From Bacillus niameyensis (GTDB lineage Bacteria > Bacillota > Bacilli > Bacillales > Bacillaceae_C), in NCBI RefSeq assembly GCF_001375535.1, contig NZ_LN831197.1:1555622-1619621 (forward strand): 64,000 nucleotides of DNA, written 5' to 3'. The position numbers and the translations under genes are program-made. Under the pieces are notes generated by a model, which saw only the letters and a list, made by a program, of their open reading frames with translations, was not told the DNA's origin and made no database searches. Positions 25,372-33,919 of the stretch are shown piece after piece (the first letter of the stretch is position 1; each line of letters starts with the position of its first letter).

Positions 25372-25478
25372 GAAGACGGAGTTTCCACTTTTATCACTTT
25401 TCTGTCTTCATTGCCCCTTATTTGAAGACGCACTTCCCACCTTCCTCGTTTTTCGGTCTCTAGCTTCAATTGGGGGCA
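25372..25478. repeat. Imperfect two-copy direct repeat of ~52 bp
   Basis: Two units begin GAAGACG at 25372 and 25424. They continue with matching blocks (CTT/TTT CCAC, TTTTTC, GTCT, then TTCA-ATTG). The pair is followed by a small GGGCAAATGCCC hairpin. No gene is seen in this interval; the plus-strand open frame covering it is not convincing. Confidence 0.45.
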
Positions 25479-25513
25479 AATGCCCTTCATCCTAGGAGCA
25501 AACTGCATAACTC

Positions 25514-26311
25514 CTACCACCCCATCAATGGCACATCTAATTTTTCTTTCATCATAAAATCGTCCAAACTTCGGAATTCATAACCGCGATTTTTTAAATC
25601 CTTGATCACCTTTTCTAATGCTTCGGCATTATCTTTTGAAACGGTGTGAAGTAAAATGACAGCTCCAGGGTGAACTTGTTTCATTATGTTGTCATAGGCA
25701 TACTTCCAGCCCTTTTGATTGTTCGTTTCCCAGTCTTTAAAGGCAAGCGACCATAGTACATGGATATAACCTGCGTCCCCTGCGACCTTAAGTGTTCTTT
25801 CATTTAAAATGCCACGCGGTGGGCGTAAGTATTGCATACCCTTTTGTCCTGTAAGTTGTTCTGTCTTTTTTGAAACCTTTTCGAGTTCTTCTTTAATTTT
25901 CTCATCGCCAATTTGCGTCATATCTGGGTGGCTCCATGAGTGGTTTCCAATAATATGTCCATCCGTGACCATTCTTTTCGCTAAATCAGGCGCACTTTCT
26001 AAGTAATGTCCCGTAACGAAAAAGGTGGCTGGGACCTTTTCTTTTTTTAGCACATCTAAAACCTGCTCCGTAAATCCGTTTTCGTACCCATTATCAAAAG
26101 TTAAATATACTATTTTTTCACTCGGATTCCCTTTATAAAAAGCACTATATTTTTCAAGGAGTGCATCATAGGTTGCCCCGGCGTCTGCCTGTTGTTCATT
26201 ATGCCCCTTTTTAAATCCCCAATGAATCGGTTTATCAGATAGGGCTTCTACTTTCAAAGTAAATGTCATGACAAGAATAAATATAAGACTGAAACTCAAT
26301 ATTTTCCTCAT
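25514..26311 (-). CDS. pdaA: Delta-lactam-biosynthetic de-N-acetylase PdaA
   Basis: This 265-residue polysaccharide deacetylase has an N-terminal signal sequence (KILSFSLIFILVMTFTL). The NodB-domain motifs follow: TFDNGYENG (metal Asp), HSWSHP (two metal His), LRPPRG, and the late LLHTVS. The Asn in TFDNGY and the N-terminal KPIHWGFKKGHN segment are typical of PdaA, which removes the acetyl group from muramic acid so that muramic-delta-lactam of the spore cortex can form. The presence of this gene indicates an endospore former. It is a single gene, probably made late in the forespore. Confidence 0.9.
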   Translation of the reverse strand: MRKILSFSLIFILVMTFTLKVEALSDKPIHWGFKKGHNEQQADAGATYDALLEKYSAFYKGNPSEKIVYLTFDNGYENGFTEQVLDVLKKEKVPATFFVTGHYLESAPDLAKRMVTDGHIIGNHSWSHPDMTQIGDEKIKEELEKVSKKTEQLTGQKGMQYLRPPRGILNERTLKVAGDAGYIHVLWSLAFKDWETNNQKGWKYAYDNIMKQVHPGAVILLHTVSKDNAEALEKVIKDLKNRGYEFRSLDDFMMKEKLDVPLMGW

Positions 26312-26373
26312 CTAACCTCCCGCCTTTCGTCCTTTTTCTTTAGGTTTTTCCATAGCGATTCATTCATGCGGAC

Positions 26374-26409
26374 CAAAAAAAACCAGATTCACTAATGTGA
26401 ACCTGGTTA
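26374..26409 (-). terminator. Terminator at the end of yfkD
   Basis: AACCAGGTTCAC / GTGAATCTGGTT followed by eight Ts on the minus strand; the stem includes the yfkD stop codon. Confidence 0.75.
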
Positions 26410-27213
26410 CGGTGCTGTATGGAAGGTGAAGGCGAGATGGTCTCGTATTGGGATCCACGCACCGATTTTTTGTGATGTAACATTTTTGATTTCAATTTTG
26501 CGTTTCGATCCTTTTATTACAAGGTAGACTTCCCCATAAGTTACTTCTCCTTTTTCAACGAGAGCAGGAACATAAGCATTTAGGTGACCTACCTTTTTCG
26601 GATTGACATTATAAACTTGGTGATGTTTCGTACCTGCGCCAATCGTTGCCTCCAACGTTAAAGGTAAATTCGTTTTTTTCATTGCTTTAAGCAATACCAT
26701 GTTTTGAACATCTTCAGCTTGAGGAACTTTTGCTGTTAAGCCGCCTTTAATTCTCTTTTGAGCTTGTTGAACGAAATTCATTTGATGATTTCCTTCTCCT
26801 GAACTATTGTCATAAACATTAGAATTGATCTTCTGGTATTGCCAATTCGGAATCGTTTCTTCTGATTTATAATTTAATGGGTATTCTCCCATAAAAATTG
26901 TTGCACGCATTCCAATCGCTAATGGCGACTTATTAATAGAAGATTCATTTAAAATTCGGATCAAGTTGGGATTTTCAATTGCTTCATCTGCAGAGTCAAT
27001 CAATTCTCTCGTAAATTCACTTGGTTTTAACTGTGGAAGATCTTCGCTTAGATTTGGAAGTGTATTTTCCTTTTCAATATTCAAAACAAAAGAAGGTATT
27101 TCGATTTTCTTATTAGTCTCTTTTTTATTCTTCGTTTCTGCTAAAGAATGTGGGGATGGTCCAGCTACTGCCAAAAAGGCTGACAATAATATTAACATTA
27201 TAAAACGGAACAT
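26407..27213 (-). CDS. yfkD: YfkD-like exported protein
   Basis: This 268-residue protein has an N-terminal signal peptide (MFRFIMLILLSAFLAVAGPS) followed by a lysine-rich spacer and a globular part with PSFVLNIEKENTLPNL, FMGEYPLNYKSEETIPNW and the C-terminal IGAWIPIRDHLAFTFHT. The sequence and its position between pdaA and the Ca2+/H+ antiporter gene match B. subtilis YfkD, a conserved exported protein of unknown function. The role is not established. A terminator overlaps its end, and the antiporter gene lies 100 bp upstream on the same strand. Confidence 0.75.
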   Translation of the reverse strand: MFRFIMLILLSAFLAVAGPSPHSLAETKNKKETNKKIEIPSFVLNIEKENTLPNLSEDLPQLKPSEFTRELIDSADEAIENPNLIRILNESSINKSPLAIGMRATIFMGEYPLNYKSEETIPNWQYQKINSNVYDNSSGEGNHQMNFVQQAQKRIKGGLTAKVPQAEDVQNMVLLKAMKKTNLPLTLEATIGAGTKHHQVYNVNPKKVGHLNAYVPALVEKGEVTYGEVYLVIKGSKRKIEIKNVTSQKIGAWIPIRDHLAFTFHTAP

Positions 27214-27312
27214 GAAGGCAAACTCCTTTCCTATTTTTAAGCAAACAATTTTTGCATGTAAAAATTAGTCATCTGCCTTTATGTTTTTCAGAAACCTTTA
27301 AGTTTATCCCTA

Positions 27313-28368
27313 TTACAGCAAATAAAAACCAATCCCCATAATAAGATAAGCCGCAAGTAATGTAGCACCTTCAAACCAGTTCGATTCTCCATCATTAGCG
27401 ATGATAATGGTCAATAAGACTGAAGTAGCCATTGCAATAATTTCAGGCATTGTAAAGACCAATGGCATGGATACTGGGAATAGCAATGAAACTAAGACAA
27501 GGATCGGAGCAACAAACATGGCGATTTGCAATGTTGATCCGACCGCGATCTCCACAGCGACATCCATTTTATTTTTCATCGCCATTAACACAGCTGATGC
27601 ATGTTCAGCAGCATTTCCTACGATGGCCACAATAATAATCCCAATAAATAGTTCCGACCAGCCTAACTGCTCTCCAACTGCGTCAAATGTATGGACAAGT
27701 CTCTCAGATGTATATGCAACTGCTAAGGTCGCAAGTGCCAAAACGAGAGTCGCTCTTCCTTTACTCCATTCCGGCTCTTCCTGTTCGATGTTTTCCTCTG
27801 ATTCTTGCGTATGATAGACACCGCGATGTGTCACAAGTTTAAAAAATAAAGCAGCTAAATAAAGCAAAATCATAATAATAGAAATACCGATACTTAAAGA
27901 GATTGTCTTCGTTTCACTCATATTTTGCGTAAACATTTCAGGAATGACAAAGGCAACAATAACAGCAAACATTAGTAAACCTGAGTTGTGCCTAGCATCA
28001 TATACATTGAATTTTTGAACTTTAAACTTTAGTCCACCCATAAAAAAGGATAACCCTAATACAAGTAAGAGGTTTCCGATCACTGAGCCCGTTAATGAAG
28101 CGAGCACAACCCCTATTAACCCGGCCTTTAAGGAAAAAATAGATATAATTAATTCTACTGCATTACCGAATGTTGCATTTAGTAACCCTCCAATTCGAGG
28201 ACCTGCAACTATCGTCAAACTTTCTGTCGCTCTTCCCATAAAGCTAGCAAGGGCAATAATAGTTAAACAGTAGACAGCAAACATAAGTAAACTTGGTAAA
28301 TGAAAAATGGAGCCGATAACAGAAAAAGGCAGCCCCACAATTAAGATAATAAGGAATATTTTCTTCAT
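27313..28368 (-). CDS. chaA: Calcium/proton antiporter ChaA (YfkE)
   Basis: This 351-residue protein is a cation/H+ exchanger of the CaCA superfamily. The two inverted alpha-repeat motifs with the ion-binding Glu are visible: GNAVELIIS in the first half and GNAAEHASA in the second. About eleven hydrophobic segments are seen, with an acidic loop (EESEENIEQEEPEW-like) between the halves. It exports Ca2+ across the cytoplasmic membrane in exchange for protons. The length and context match B. subtilis YfkE. Confidence 0.92.
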   Translation of the reverse strand: MKKIFLIILIVGLPFSVIGSIFHLPSLLMFAVYCLTIIALASFMGRATESLTIVAGPRIGGLLNATFGNAVELIISIFSLKAGLIGVVLASLTGSVIGNLLLVLGLSFFMGGLKFKVQKFNVYDARHNSGLLMFAVIVAFVIPEMFTQNMSETKTISLSIGISIIMILLYLAALFFKLVTHRGVYHTQESEENIEQEEPEWSKGRATLVLALATLAVAYTSERLVHTFDAVGEQLGWSELFIGIIIVAIVGNAAEHASAVLMAMKNKMDVAVEIAVGSTLQIAMFVAPILVLVSLLFPVSMPLVFTMPEIIAMATSVLLTIIIANDGESNWFEGATLLAAYLIMGIGFYLL

Positions 28369-28477
28369 TGTTTTTCAATCAGTCCCTTTTTGTCTTTGTT
28401 TACCATTATTCCTTGAGTAAGAAAAACGATACATGAAATTGAAATTTCCGTTAGGCTTTCCAATAGGAAACTGTATA

Positions 28478-28864
28478 CTAAGCTTCAATTAATTCATAAG
28501 TTTTTTCTACTTCAATCGCACCTTTAACTGACTGGACCATTGAACAGTTTTTGTCTACTAATCCAAAAGCTTTTTTCACCTTAGCTTCACTCATATTTTT
28601 TCCTTTAATTTGAAAATGCAACTTCACTTTTCTAATAGGCTGTGGAGCTTCTTCACTTCTTTCAACGTCAGCATTTATTGAAATATCTTCTAGTTCAAAA
28701 CGCATTTTCCGTAGAATTTTCTCAAGAACCCCTCCACTACAGACGGCTATAGAAGATGTAAGCAAATGATAAGGTCTAAACCCAAAGTTTTCGTCACTAG
28801 AAATATCAAGTCTTCCATATGGAAATTCTGAGTAAAAACCTGATTCTTTCATTTTAAATTCCAT
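28478..28864 (-). CDS. OsmC-family protein
   Basis: This 128-residue protein has the OsmC/Ohr fold with both redox Cys residues: IAVCSGGVLEKIL and KNCSMVQSVKGAIEV. Typical features include RPYHLLTSSIA before the first Cys and the LEDISINADVER strand. OsmC-like proteins reduce organic peroxides or bind thiols. The pattern differs from classical Ohr, so the substrate is open. It lies 12 bp downstream of the BrkB-like gene on the same strand and probably shares its transcript. Confidence 0.85.
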   Translation of the reverse strand: MEFKMKESGFYSEFPYGRLDISSDENFGFRPYHLLTSSIAVCSGGVLEKILRKMRFELEDISINADVERSEEAPQPIRKVKLHFQIKGKNMSEAKVKKAFGLVDKNCSMVQSVKGAIEVEKTYELIEA

Positions 28865-28875
28865 ATCATTTCCCC

Positions 28876-29730
28876 CTATTTTTTATGATATTTTTCTCCC
28901 ATTAATGAATTTACTTCTCCACCAATTATTATTATAATACCTGTTAGATAAAACCAAAGCATTAACACGATAATACCACCGATGCTTCCATAAGTTGACG
29001 TGTAATTTCCAAAATTCGCTACATAATAGGAAAAACCAAATGATACGATAATCCAACCTACACTTGCAAATAAAGCTCCGGGAGCAGCAGTAATCATCCT
29101 AATTCGAATGCTTGGTGCTAATAAATAGACAGCTAGAAAAACAACAAATAAAATAATTGGGCTGATTGTCCAACGAATAATTCCCCAAAATACTAAAAAT
29201 TCATCTGAGATGCCAAGTTCAGAAAATACATGCATTCCTAATTGCTCACCAAATACAGGCACTAATAAAGCGAGGAGAAAAACGAAAATAAAAGCAATCG
29301 TCAAAAGTATGGCTAATCCTCTCGCTAAAAGAAAGGGACGTTTCTCCTCTACATCATAGGCACGATTTAAAGAGCGGATCAATGCATTCATACCATTGGA
29401 GGCCGACCAGAGTGTTCCGATAATCCCGATCGATAATAGCCCACCACTTCGATTTTCCATAATCTCTTGCAACGTATTTTCCACCATTTTAAAAGTTTCT
29501 TCAGGTGCAAAACCTTTAACGATATTAAAAATATCATCCTGGGAAAGAGGGGTGTATGGCAATAAGGTGACCATAAATATAAGCAGTGGGAATAAAGATA
29601 GCAAGAAAAAATAAGCGAGTTGGGCTCCCATCCCTGTAACGTCATTATCCATAATTCGGACAATTAACTTTTTCGTGAATTTAACGATCTTTTGAAAGAT
29701 TTGCGACGGCATCGTTCTTCTCACTAGCAT
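28876..29730 (-). CDS. yfkH: YihY/BrkB-family membrane protein (YfkH)
   Basis: This protein of about 284 residues has six hydrophobic segments and the family hallmarks MGAQLAYFFLLSLFPLLIF near the N-terminus and YGSIGGIIVLMLWFYLTG near the end. The ATG at 29730 follows AAAGGTGTG; the longer frame starts without a ribosome binding site. The family was first named after Bordetella BrkB and is often mislabelled ribonuclease BN; the function is unknown, possibly transport. Gene order with yfkK and chaA matches B. subtilis yfkH. Confidence 0.85.
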   Translation of the reverse strand: MLVRRTMPSQIFQKIVKFTKKLIVRIMDNDVTGMGAQLAYFFLLSLFPLLIFMVTLLPYTPLSQDDIFNIVKGFAPEETFKMVENTLQEIMENRSGGLLSIGIIGTLWSASNGMNALIRSLNRAYDVEEKRPFLLARGLAILLTIAFIFVFLLALLVPVFGEQLGMHVFSELGISDEFLVFWGIIRWTISPIILFVVFLAVYLLAPSIRIRMITAAPGALFASVGWIIVSFGFSYYVANFGNYTSTYGSIGGIIVLMLWFYLTGIIIIIGGEVNSLMGEKYHKK

Positions 29731-29886
29731 CACACCTTTGTTTAACTTAAATTCTATTATATAGGTTTCCTTTTTATGAGGTTCCGAAACCTCTTTATAG
29801 TAATTCAAGACTAAAGAAAAAGTGGAATCTCATATTGACAATTGAAATGGATCATGAAAGGATATTATTATGTATAAAGTGAGAGG

Positions 29887-30123
29887 ATGAACGTGGTGGA
29901 TCTATCAATAAAATCAGCTAAAAATATGGAATACATGGTAAACCAAATTGTTACCAAATTAAAAATGGTGAACGCTGGAGCGATTAAACCAGAGCATATG
30001 GACTCCGACCTATATGAGGAATTGAAAGAAATCTATGAGATGGTTATGAGAAAAAACAGCTTCAGTCCTAACGAAATGCAAGCATTAGCAGAAGAATTAG
30101 GGCGAATTCGAAAGGCGAACTAG
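29887..30123 (+). CDS. yfkK: DUF1128 protein YfkK
   Basis: This 78-residue, all-helical, charged protein begins MNVVDLSIKSAKNMEYMVNQ and contains IYEMVMRKNSFSPNEMQALA, matching the DUF1128/YfkK family. GAGAGG precedes the ATG. It is divergent from the BrkB-like gene. Function unknown; the family is limited to Bacillus-like bacteria. Confidence 0.82.
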   Translation: MNVVDLSIKSAKNMEYMVNQIVTKLKMVNAGAIKPEHMDSDLYEELKEIYEMVMRKNSFSPNEMQALAEELGRIRKAN

Positions 30124-30194
30124 AAAAGCGGAAGTTAGCGACGTAAAAAATCTTAAGGTTGCTAATCGGCAAAAGCCTTATTAATTAGTAAATA

Positions 30195-30232
30195 AAAGGA
30201 CAGACATTCAAATTGTCTGCCCTTTTATTTAT
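30195..30232. terminator. Bidirectional terminator between convergent genes
   Basis: AAAAGG-CAGAC / GTCTG-CCTTTT with single mismatch, then TTTATTTA. It separates yfkK and the convergent GNAT-aminotransferase gene. Confidence 0.75.
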
Positions 30233-30239
30233 ATACATT

Positions 30240-31832
30240 TTATTTTACAGCATCTAAAGTTCCTTTATAACAGATCTTTCCTAAAGCTCGAAGCATCCGC
30301 TCGATATCTTTCACGCTTATACTATTAATACAAGATATTTGTAGCCAATTTCTTTTTTGCAAATACGAACTCTCATAATGAACATTGATCCCATTTAAGA
30401 ACAGATCATCGCCGATCTTTCGAGAGTTGTAATTCTCTCGTAAACCAATCGTCATGATTACTGGAGAGGAATTTGCTTCATCTGATAAAATATGGAAACC
30501 GAGTTTTTCGATCCCCTCTCTAATTAACTCATATCTATCTTTGATTGCATCATAAATGATCTCAGGCGGATCATATTTTATTAATGCGGCGTGTAAAGCA
30601 TCTACTAGATTAGATGATTGTGAGTAAGGAATCCCGTCTGCTTCAAAATACGCTCCTAAATCCAGGTAACGTGGCAAATTGGAATTTGTTTTTGCTTCAT
30701 TCTGATGAAATACAAAAGAGAGACCGGTATAACTGCCAAGTGATTTTCCACTTACTCCTGACGCGTAGGCAACACCATTCAAATCGATGGGAACTGCCCC
30801 CAACGAACTAACGCAGTCCAAACATAATTGTAAATTACGATTTTGACAAATATCTTTCAATTGATCAATATCATTTAAAATACCTGTTGATGTTTCGGAA
30901 TGCACTGCCCAAATCCATTGATATTTACCATCTTTTACCCTCTGTTCAATTTGCTCATATTGAAACGGATCTCCCCATTGGGATTTCAATTGATCAAAAT
31001 CAAGCCCCCAGCGTTCTGCATGATCAACAAGCCTCATGCCAAACTCACCATTCACTAGAATTAGGCCTTTTCCTCCAACTACGGAAAGTTGTCCAGCCAC
31101 TACATCATTCGCCAGCGTTCCCGTTCCATGAAAGACTTGAACAAAACGGGCATTCACCATCGTTTTTAGTTTTGTTTGAACTTCAAGAAGGCGATCTGCA
31201 AATGCTTTTGAACGATGTGAGTATGGGTTATTCATAAAAGCATCTCTTACATTTTCAGAGATCGATACTGGGCCTGGCAGGAAATTAACAGGCTCTTTCA
31301 GTATTCTTCCAGCAAGTGTTGCGTCAAAAATAGCTTTTGTCAGATACATTGGTTGAAATGCTGCTTGAGCATCACCAGTTAGATAGGCAAATGGCTGAAA
31401 TCCAAGTTGTTTATACAATTTTTGCTCACGTGTTGTACCAGAAATTAACGCTGCGTCATAACCCATTTTTAAACAATAACGGATGAGTCCTTGAGTCAAT
31501 CCCATAAAAACTCTGCCGTTTCGATATGCTGGATCGACTGCTAATAAACGGATTTCACATGGACGATTCACTTGCACAGGCAAATGCTGTTCAACTTCAC
31601 CAATCTTTCGATCTAATGAAAATGGTCGATTACTCCGAACACAGATCATTCCTACTAGTTGCTTTTCTTTTAAGCCAATAATATAAGTGTTCTCATCATG
31701 AAACTGATCACGGAGCATACCGGCTTGATTTTTTTCGTGTTGTGGAATTTCTTCCACAAAAGTTTGATAGTTTAACTTTTCGATTTGTTCAAATTCAAAT
31801 GGTTCACTAGCAAGTTTAAAGATAAGGCTCAT
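30240..31832 (-). CDS. GNAT acetyltransferase - class V aminotransferase fusion
   Basis: The protein has 530 residues. Residues 1-170 form a GNAT domain (EIRLLAVDPAYRNGRVFMGL as the acetyl-CoA loop, then GTTREQKLYKQLGFQP). Residues about 180-525 form a fold-type I PLP enzyme of the alanine-glyoxylate/serine-pyruvate class: FLPGPVSISENV, HGTGTLANDVV, the Ser/Glu-rich AVHSETSTG, the Asp in LCLDCVSSLGAVPID, and the PLP lysine in GVSGKSLGSY. Such fusions are known in some Bacillus genomes but their substrate is not established. It sits 17 bp behind a PlsY-like acyltransferase gene, so the two are likely cotranscribed. Confidence 0.85.
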   Translation of the reverse strand: MSLIFKLASEPFEFEQIEKLNYQTFVEEIPQHEKNQAGMLRDQFHDENTYIIGLKEKQLVGMICVRSNRPFSLDRKIGEVEQHLPVQVNRPCEIRLLAVDPAYRNGRVFMGLTQGLIRYCLKMGYDAALISGTTREQKLYKQLGFQPFAYLTGDAQAAFQPMYLTKAIFDATLAGRILKEPVNFLPGPVSISENVRDAFMNNPYSHRSKAFADRLLEVQTKLKTMVNARFVQVFHGTGTLANDVVAGQLSVVGGKGLILVNGEFGMRLVDHAERWGLDFDQLKSQWGDPFQYEQIEQRVKDGKYQWIWAVHSETSTGILNDIDQLKDICQNRNLQLCLDCVSSLGAVPIDLNGVAYASGVSGKSLGSYTGLSFVFHQNEAKTNSNLPRYLDLGAYFEADGIPYSQSSNLVDALHAALIKYDPPEIIYDAIKDRYELIREGIEKLGFHILSDEANSSPVIMTIGLRENYNSRKIGDDLFLNGINVHYESSYLQKRNWLQISCINSISVKDIERMLRALGKICYKGTLDAVK

Positions 31833-31848
31833 TTAGCCGATTTTCCTT

Positions 31849-32412
31849 TCACTTTAAAATTTTCTCTTTAATATTGTGCCGGTGCGATAAAATAATAAAA
31901 AATGATATAAGAGCGCCTATAAAAATAATAACCGGCTTATACGAAAAGAATATCATGACAAAAGGAATAGACGCAATAGCCCCTAAAGCGCCTATAGTTA
32001 GACTTCTGCTAATCAAGTAAAAAGGAATGAACAATACCAGCAATACCGCAAACAAAAGGGGTTGACAGGATAGCATTCCACCTGCGAATGTGGACATCCC
32101 TTTACCGCCTTTAAATCGGAAAAAAACTGGAAATAGATGACCTAAAATCACTCCTAGTAAAGCGAATAATTGCACGGTCAAGGAAAATCCGAAGCATTTA
32201 GCTGCTATAATTACTGCTGCTCCTTTAGCTGCATCACCTAAAAAGGTAAAAATAAAGGCTTTCTTGCCAAACATCCGGCCAGCATTCCTAGCCCCCGCAT
32301 TTCCGCTTCCCACATCATGTATATTCCCTTTATACAAGAGCCTGCTTACAAAATGAGCTGTTAATAAGTTCCCAATCAGATAAGCAACTATAAATAAGAT
32401 AATAACCTTCAT
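31849..32412 (-). CDS. PlsY-like glycerol-3-phosphate acyltransferase
   Basis: This 187-residue membrane protein has about five helices and the PlsY motifs: GSGNAGARNAGR (motif 1), GHLFPVFFRFKGGKGMSTFAGG (motifs 2-3) and ILSHRHNIKEK at the end. PlsY uses acyl-phosphate to acylate glycerol 3-phosphate, the first step of phospholipid synthesis. Motif 1 departs from the usual GSGNIGATN, so this looks like a divergent paralogue rather than the housekeeping PlsY. The start at 32412 follows GAGGAAGG. It precedes the GNAT-aminotransferase gene. Confidence 0.82.
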   Translation of the reverse strand: MKVIILFIVAYLIGNLLTAHFVSRLLYKGNIHDVGSGNAGARNAGRMFGKKAFIFTFLGDAAKGAAVIIAAKCFGFSLTVQLFALLGVILGHLFPVFFRFKGGKGMSTFAGGMLSCQPLLFAVLLVLFIPFYLISRSLTIGALGAIASIPFVMIFFSYKPVIIFIGALISFFIILSHRHNIKEKILK

Positions 32413-32565
32413 AAATCCTTCCTCTCCACCTTTTTTCCATCGTACCATAAAATGACTATATTTTATTAAGAATATTTGTAGTTCCAATGGTTCACAGGTT
32501 TGTGACGGTTTTCTTTTATCGTTTTTGATAAAATAGTATATGAATCATGGGAAAAGAGTGATGTT

Positions 32566-33006
32566 ATGAAAAAAGTGATTTTAATATATGCAAGTGCAAC
32601 CGGAAAAACAGGGGCCATTGCGGATGCGATCATATCAGGGTTTGAGCAAACGAATGTAGAAGTTATCACGAAAGATCCTTTTAACACAGATCCAGCGGAA
32701 TTACTAAATTACGATGGCATCCTAATTGGCACTTATACATGGGAAGGTGTCATCCCTGATGAGTTTATGGATTTCTATGAGGAACTGGACTATCATGACT
32801 TAACAGGAAAAAAAGCTGCTATCTTTGGTTCTGGTGATTCATACTATACTGATACGTATGGAGCTGCACTTGAACTATTTGAAGATAAGTTCATGGAGGT
32901 AGGAGCAAAAATAGTTCTGCCTAAGTTTCTCATAGAATTATATCCGGACCTTTCGGAAATTGAGGAAGCGAAGAAGTTTGCAGTACAATTTACTACATTG
33001 CTATAA
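32566..33006 (+). CDS. Flavodoxin
   Basis: This 146-residue protein has the short-chain flavodoxin fold. The FMN phosphate loop is YASATGKTGAIA, and the isoalloxazine-contacting loops are GTYTWEGVIPDE and FGSGDSYYTDTYGAA. It carries electrons between reductases and enzymes such as fatty acid desaturase or nitric-oxide synthase in Bacillus (YkuN/YkuP roles). The ATG follows AGAGTGATGTT. It is a monocistronic gene, divergent from the plsY-like gene, and followed by a terminator. Confidence 0.9.
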   Translation: MKKVILIYASATGKTGAIADAIISGFEQTNVEVITKDPFNTDPAELLNYDGILIGTYTWEGVIPDEFMDFYEELDYHDLTGKKAAIFGSGDSYYTDTYGAALELFEDKFMEVGAKIVLPKFLIELYPDLSEIEEAKKFAVQFTTLL

Positions 33007-33015
33007 CAGAACAAA

Positions 33016-33048
33016 TTAGGGCCGAGATTTTGATCACGGCCCTTTAAC
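33016..33048. terminator. Bidirectional terminator after flavodoxin
   Basis: A GGGCCG / CGGCCC stem with an AT loop, followed by TTTAA, lies 10-40 bases past the flavodoxin stop. Confidence 0.7.
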
Positions 33049-33112
33049 TTATCCTTATCTAATTATCTCGCATTAACAGGCTGTAAGACCCCCCACTGAT
33101 TGAAGTTTCACT

Positions 33113-33919
33113 TTATTCCGTCGCCTCTGCACGCGGTAAAATGAGTACTTCTACTCGGCGGTTTTTAGCTCTTCCTTCAGCTGTTTGATTATCACCAATT
33201 GGCTGAAATTCACCAAATCCCTTTGCACTAAACCATTTAGGATCTAGATTTGTATCTTCTTCTAACAAGACCTTCATGAAATTGACTGCTCTCATAACAC
33301 TTAATTCCCAATTCGATCCATAGTGAGCGTTACGAATCGGCACATTATCTGTATGCCCACTAATAATAATATTCCGCGGTGGTTCCATCTCAAGGAATTT
33401 TGCAAGTTCTCTAGCCGTATCTCTATCCTTTGCCCTTACTTCAGCCTTACCCGATTCAAATAAGACATTATCCCTAATCGTAAGCAAAAGACCTTCATCT
33501 GTTAATTCAGTAGAAAATTTACTATCAAATTCCTTTTTTTCAATAAAGGCATTGATTTTCGACTGGATTTCTTGAAGTTCTTTCTTATCTTCCAATTCCA
33601 TCGTTAGCTCTTTTTGATTCTCCGTCTTCTCCTGATTATCATCTTCTTCCAAAACTGGACTCGATTTAGGTGGATAATCACTACTATGATCTGTGTTAAC
33701 ATCTATCGGATTCTGGTAATCTAACGGTCCCGTTCCGCCCATAAAGATACCATTAAATACACGGGACATTTGGTCAAATTTTTGAGCATCAACTGAACTC
33801 GATGCAAACAGCACAATAAAAAGAGCTAATAATAATGTTAATAAATCAGAATAAGGTAATAGCCATGCTTCACTTACTTCCTCTTCTTCTTTGTGTTTCC
33901 GACTACGACGCTTGGACAT
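33113..33919 (-). CDS. motB: Flagellar stator protein MotB
   Basis: This protein of about 268 residues starts at ATG 33919, six bases after GTGAGG. A basic cytoplasmic N-terminus leads into one membrane helix carrying the proton-binding Asp (PYSDLLTLLLALFIVLFASS), then a plug/linker region and a C-terminal OmpA-like peptidoglycan-binding domain (NIIISGHTDNVPI, KGFGEFQPIGDN, KNRRVEVLIL). With MotA it forms the stator that drives flagellar rotation. Its sequence is like B. subtilis MotB, the proton-type stator, more than MotS. The gene overlaps motA by 17 bp. Confidence 0.93.
   Translation of the reverse strand: MSKRRSRKHKEEEEVSEAWLLPYSDLLTLLLALFIVLFASSSVDAQKFDQMSRVFNGIFMGGTGPLDYQNPIDVNTDHSSDYPPKSSPVLEEDDNQEKTENQKELTMELEDKKELQEIQSKINAFIEKKEFDSKFSTELTDEGLLLTIRDNVLFESGKAEVRAKDRDTARELAKFLEMEPPRNIIISGHTDNVPIRNAHYGSNWELSVMRAVNFMKVLLEEDTNLDPKWFSAKGFGEFQPIGDNQTAEGRAKNRRVEVLILPRAEATE

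Noticed and set aside
25313-25495. 60-codon plus-strand frame
   Set aside because: Starts inside a terminator T-tract and covers the two-copy repeat; no ribosome binding site.
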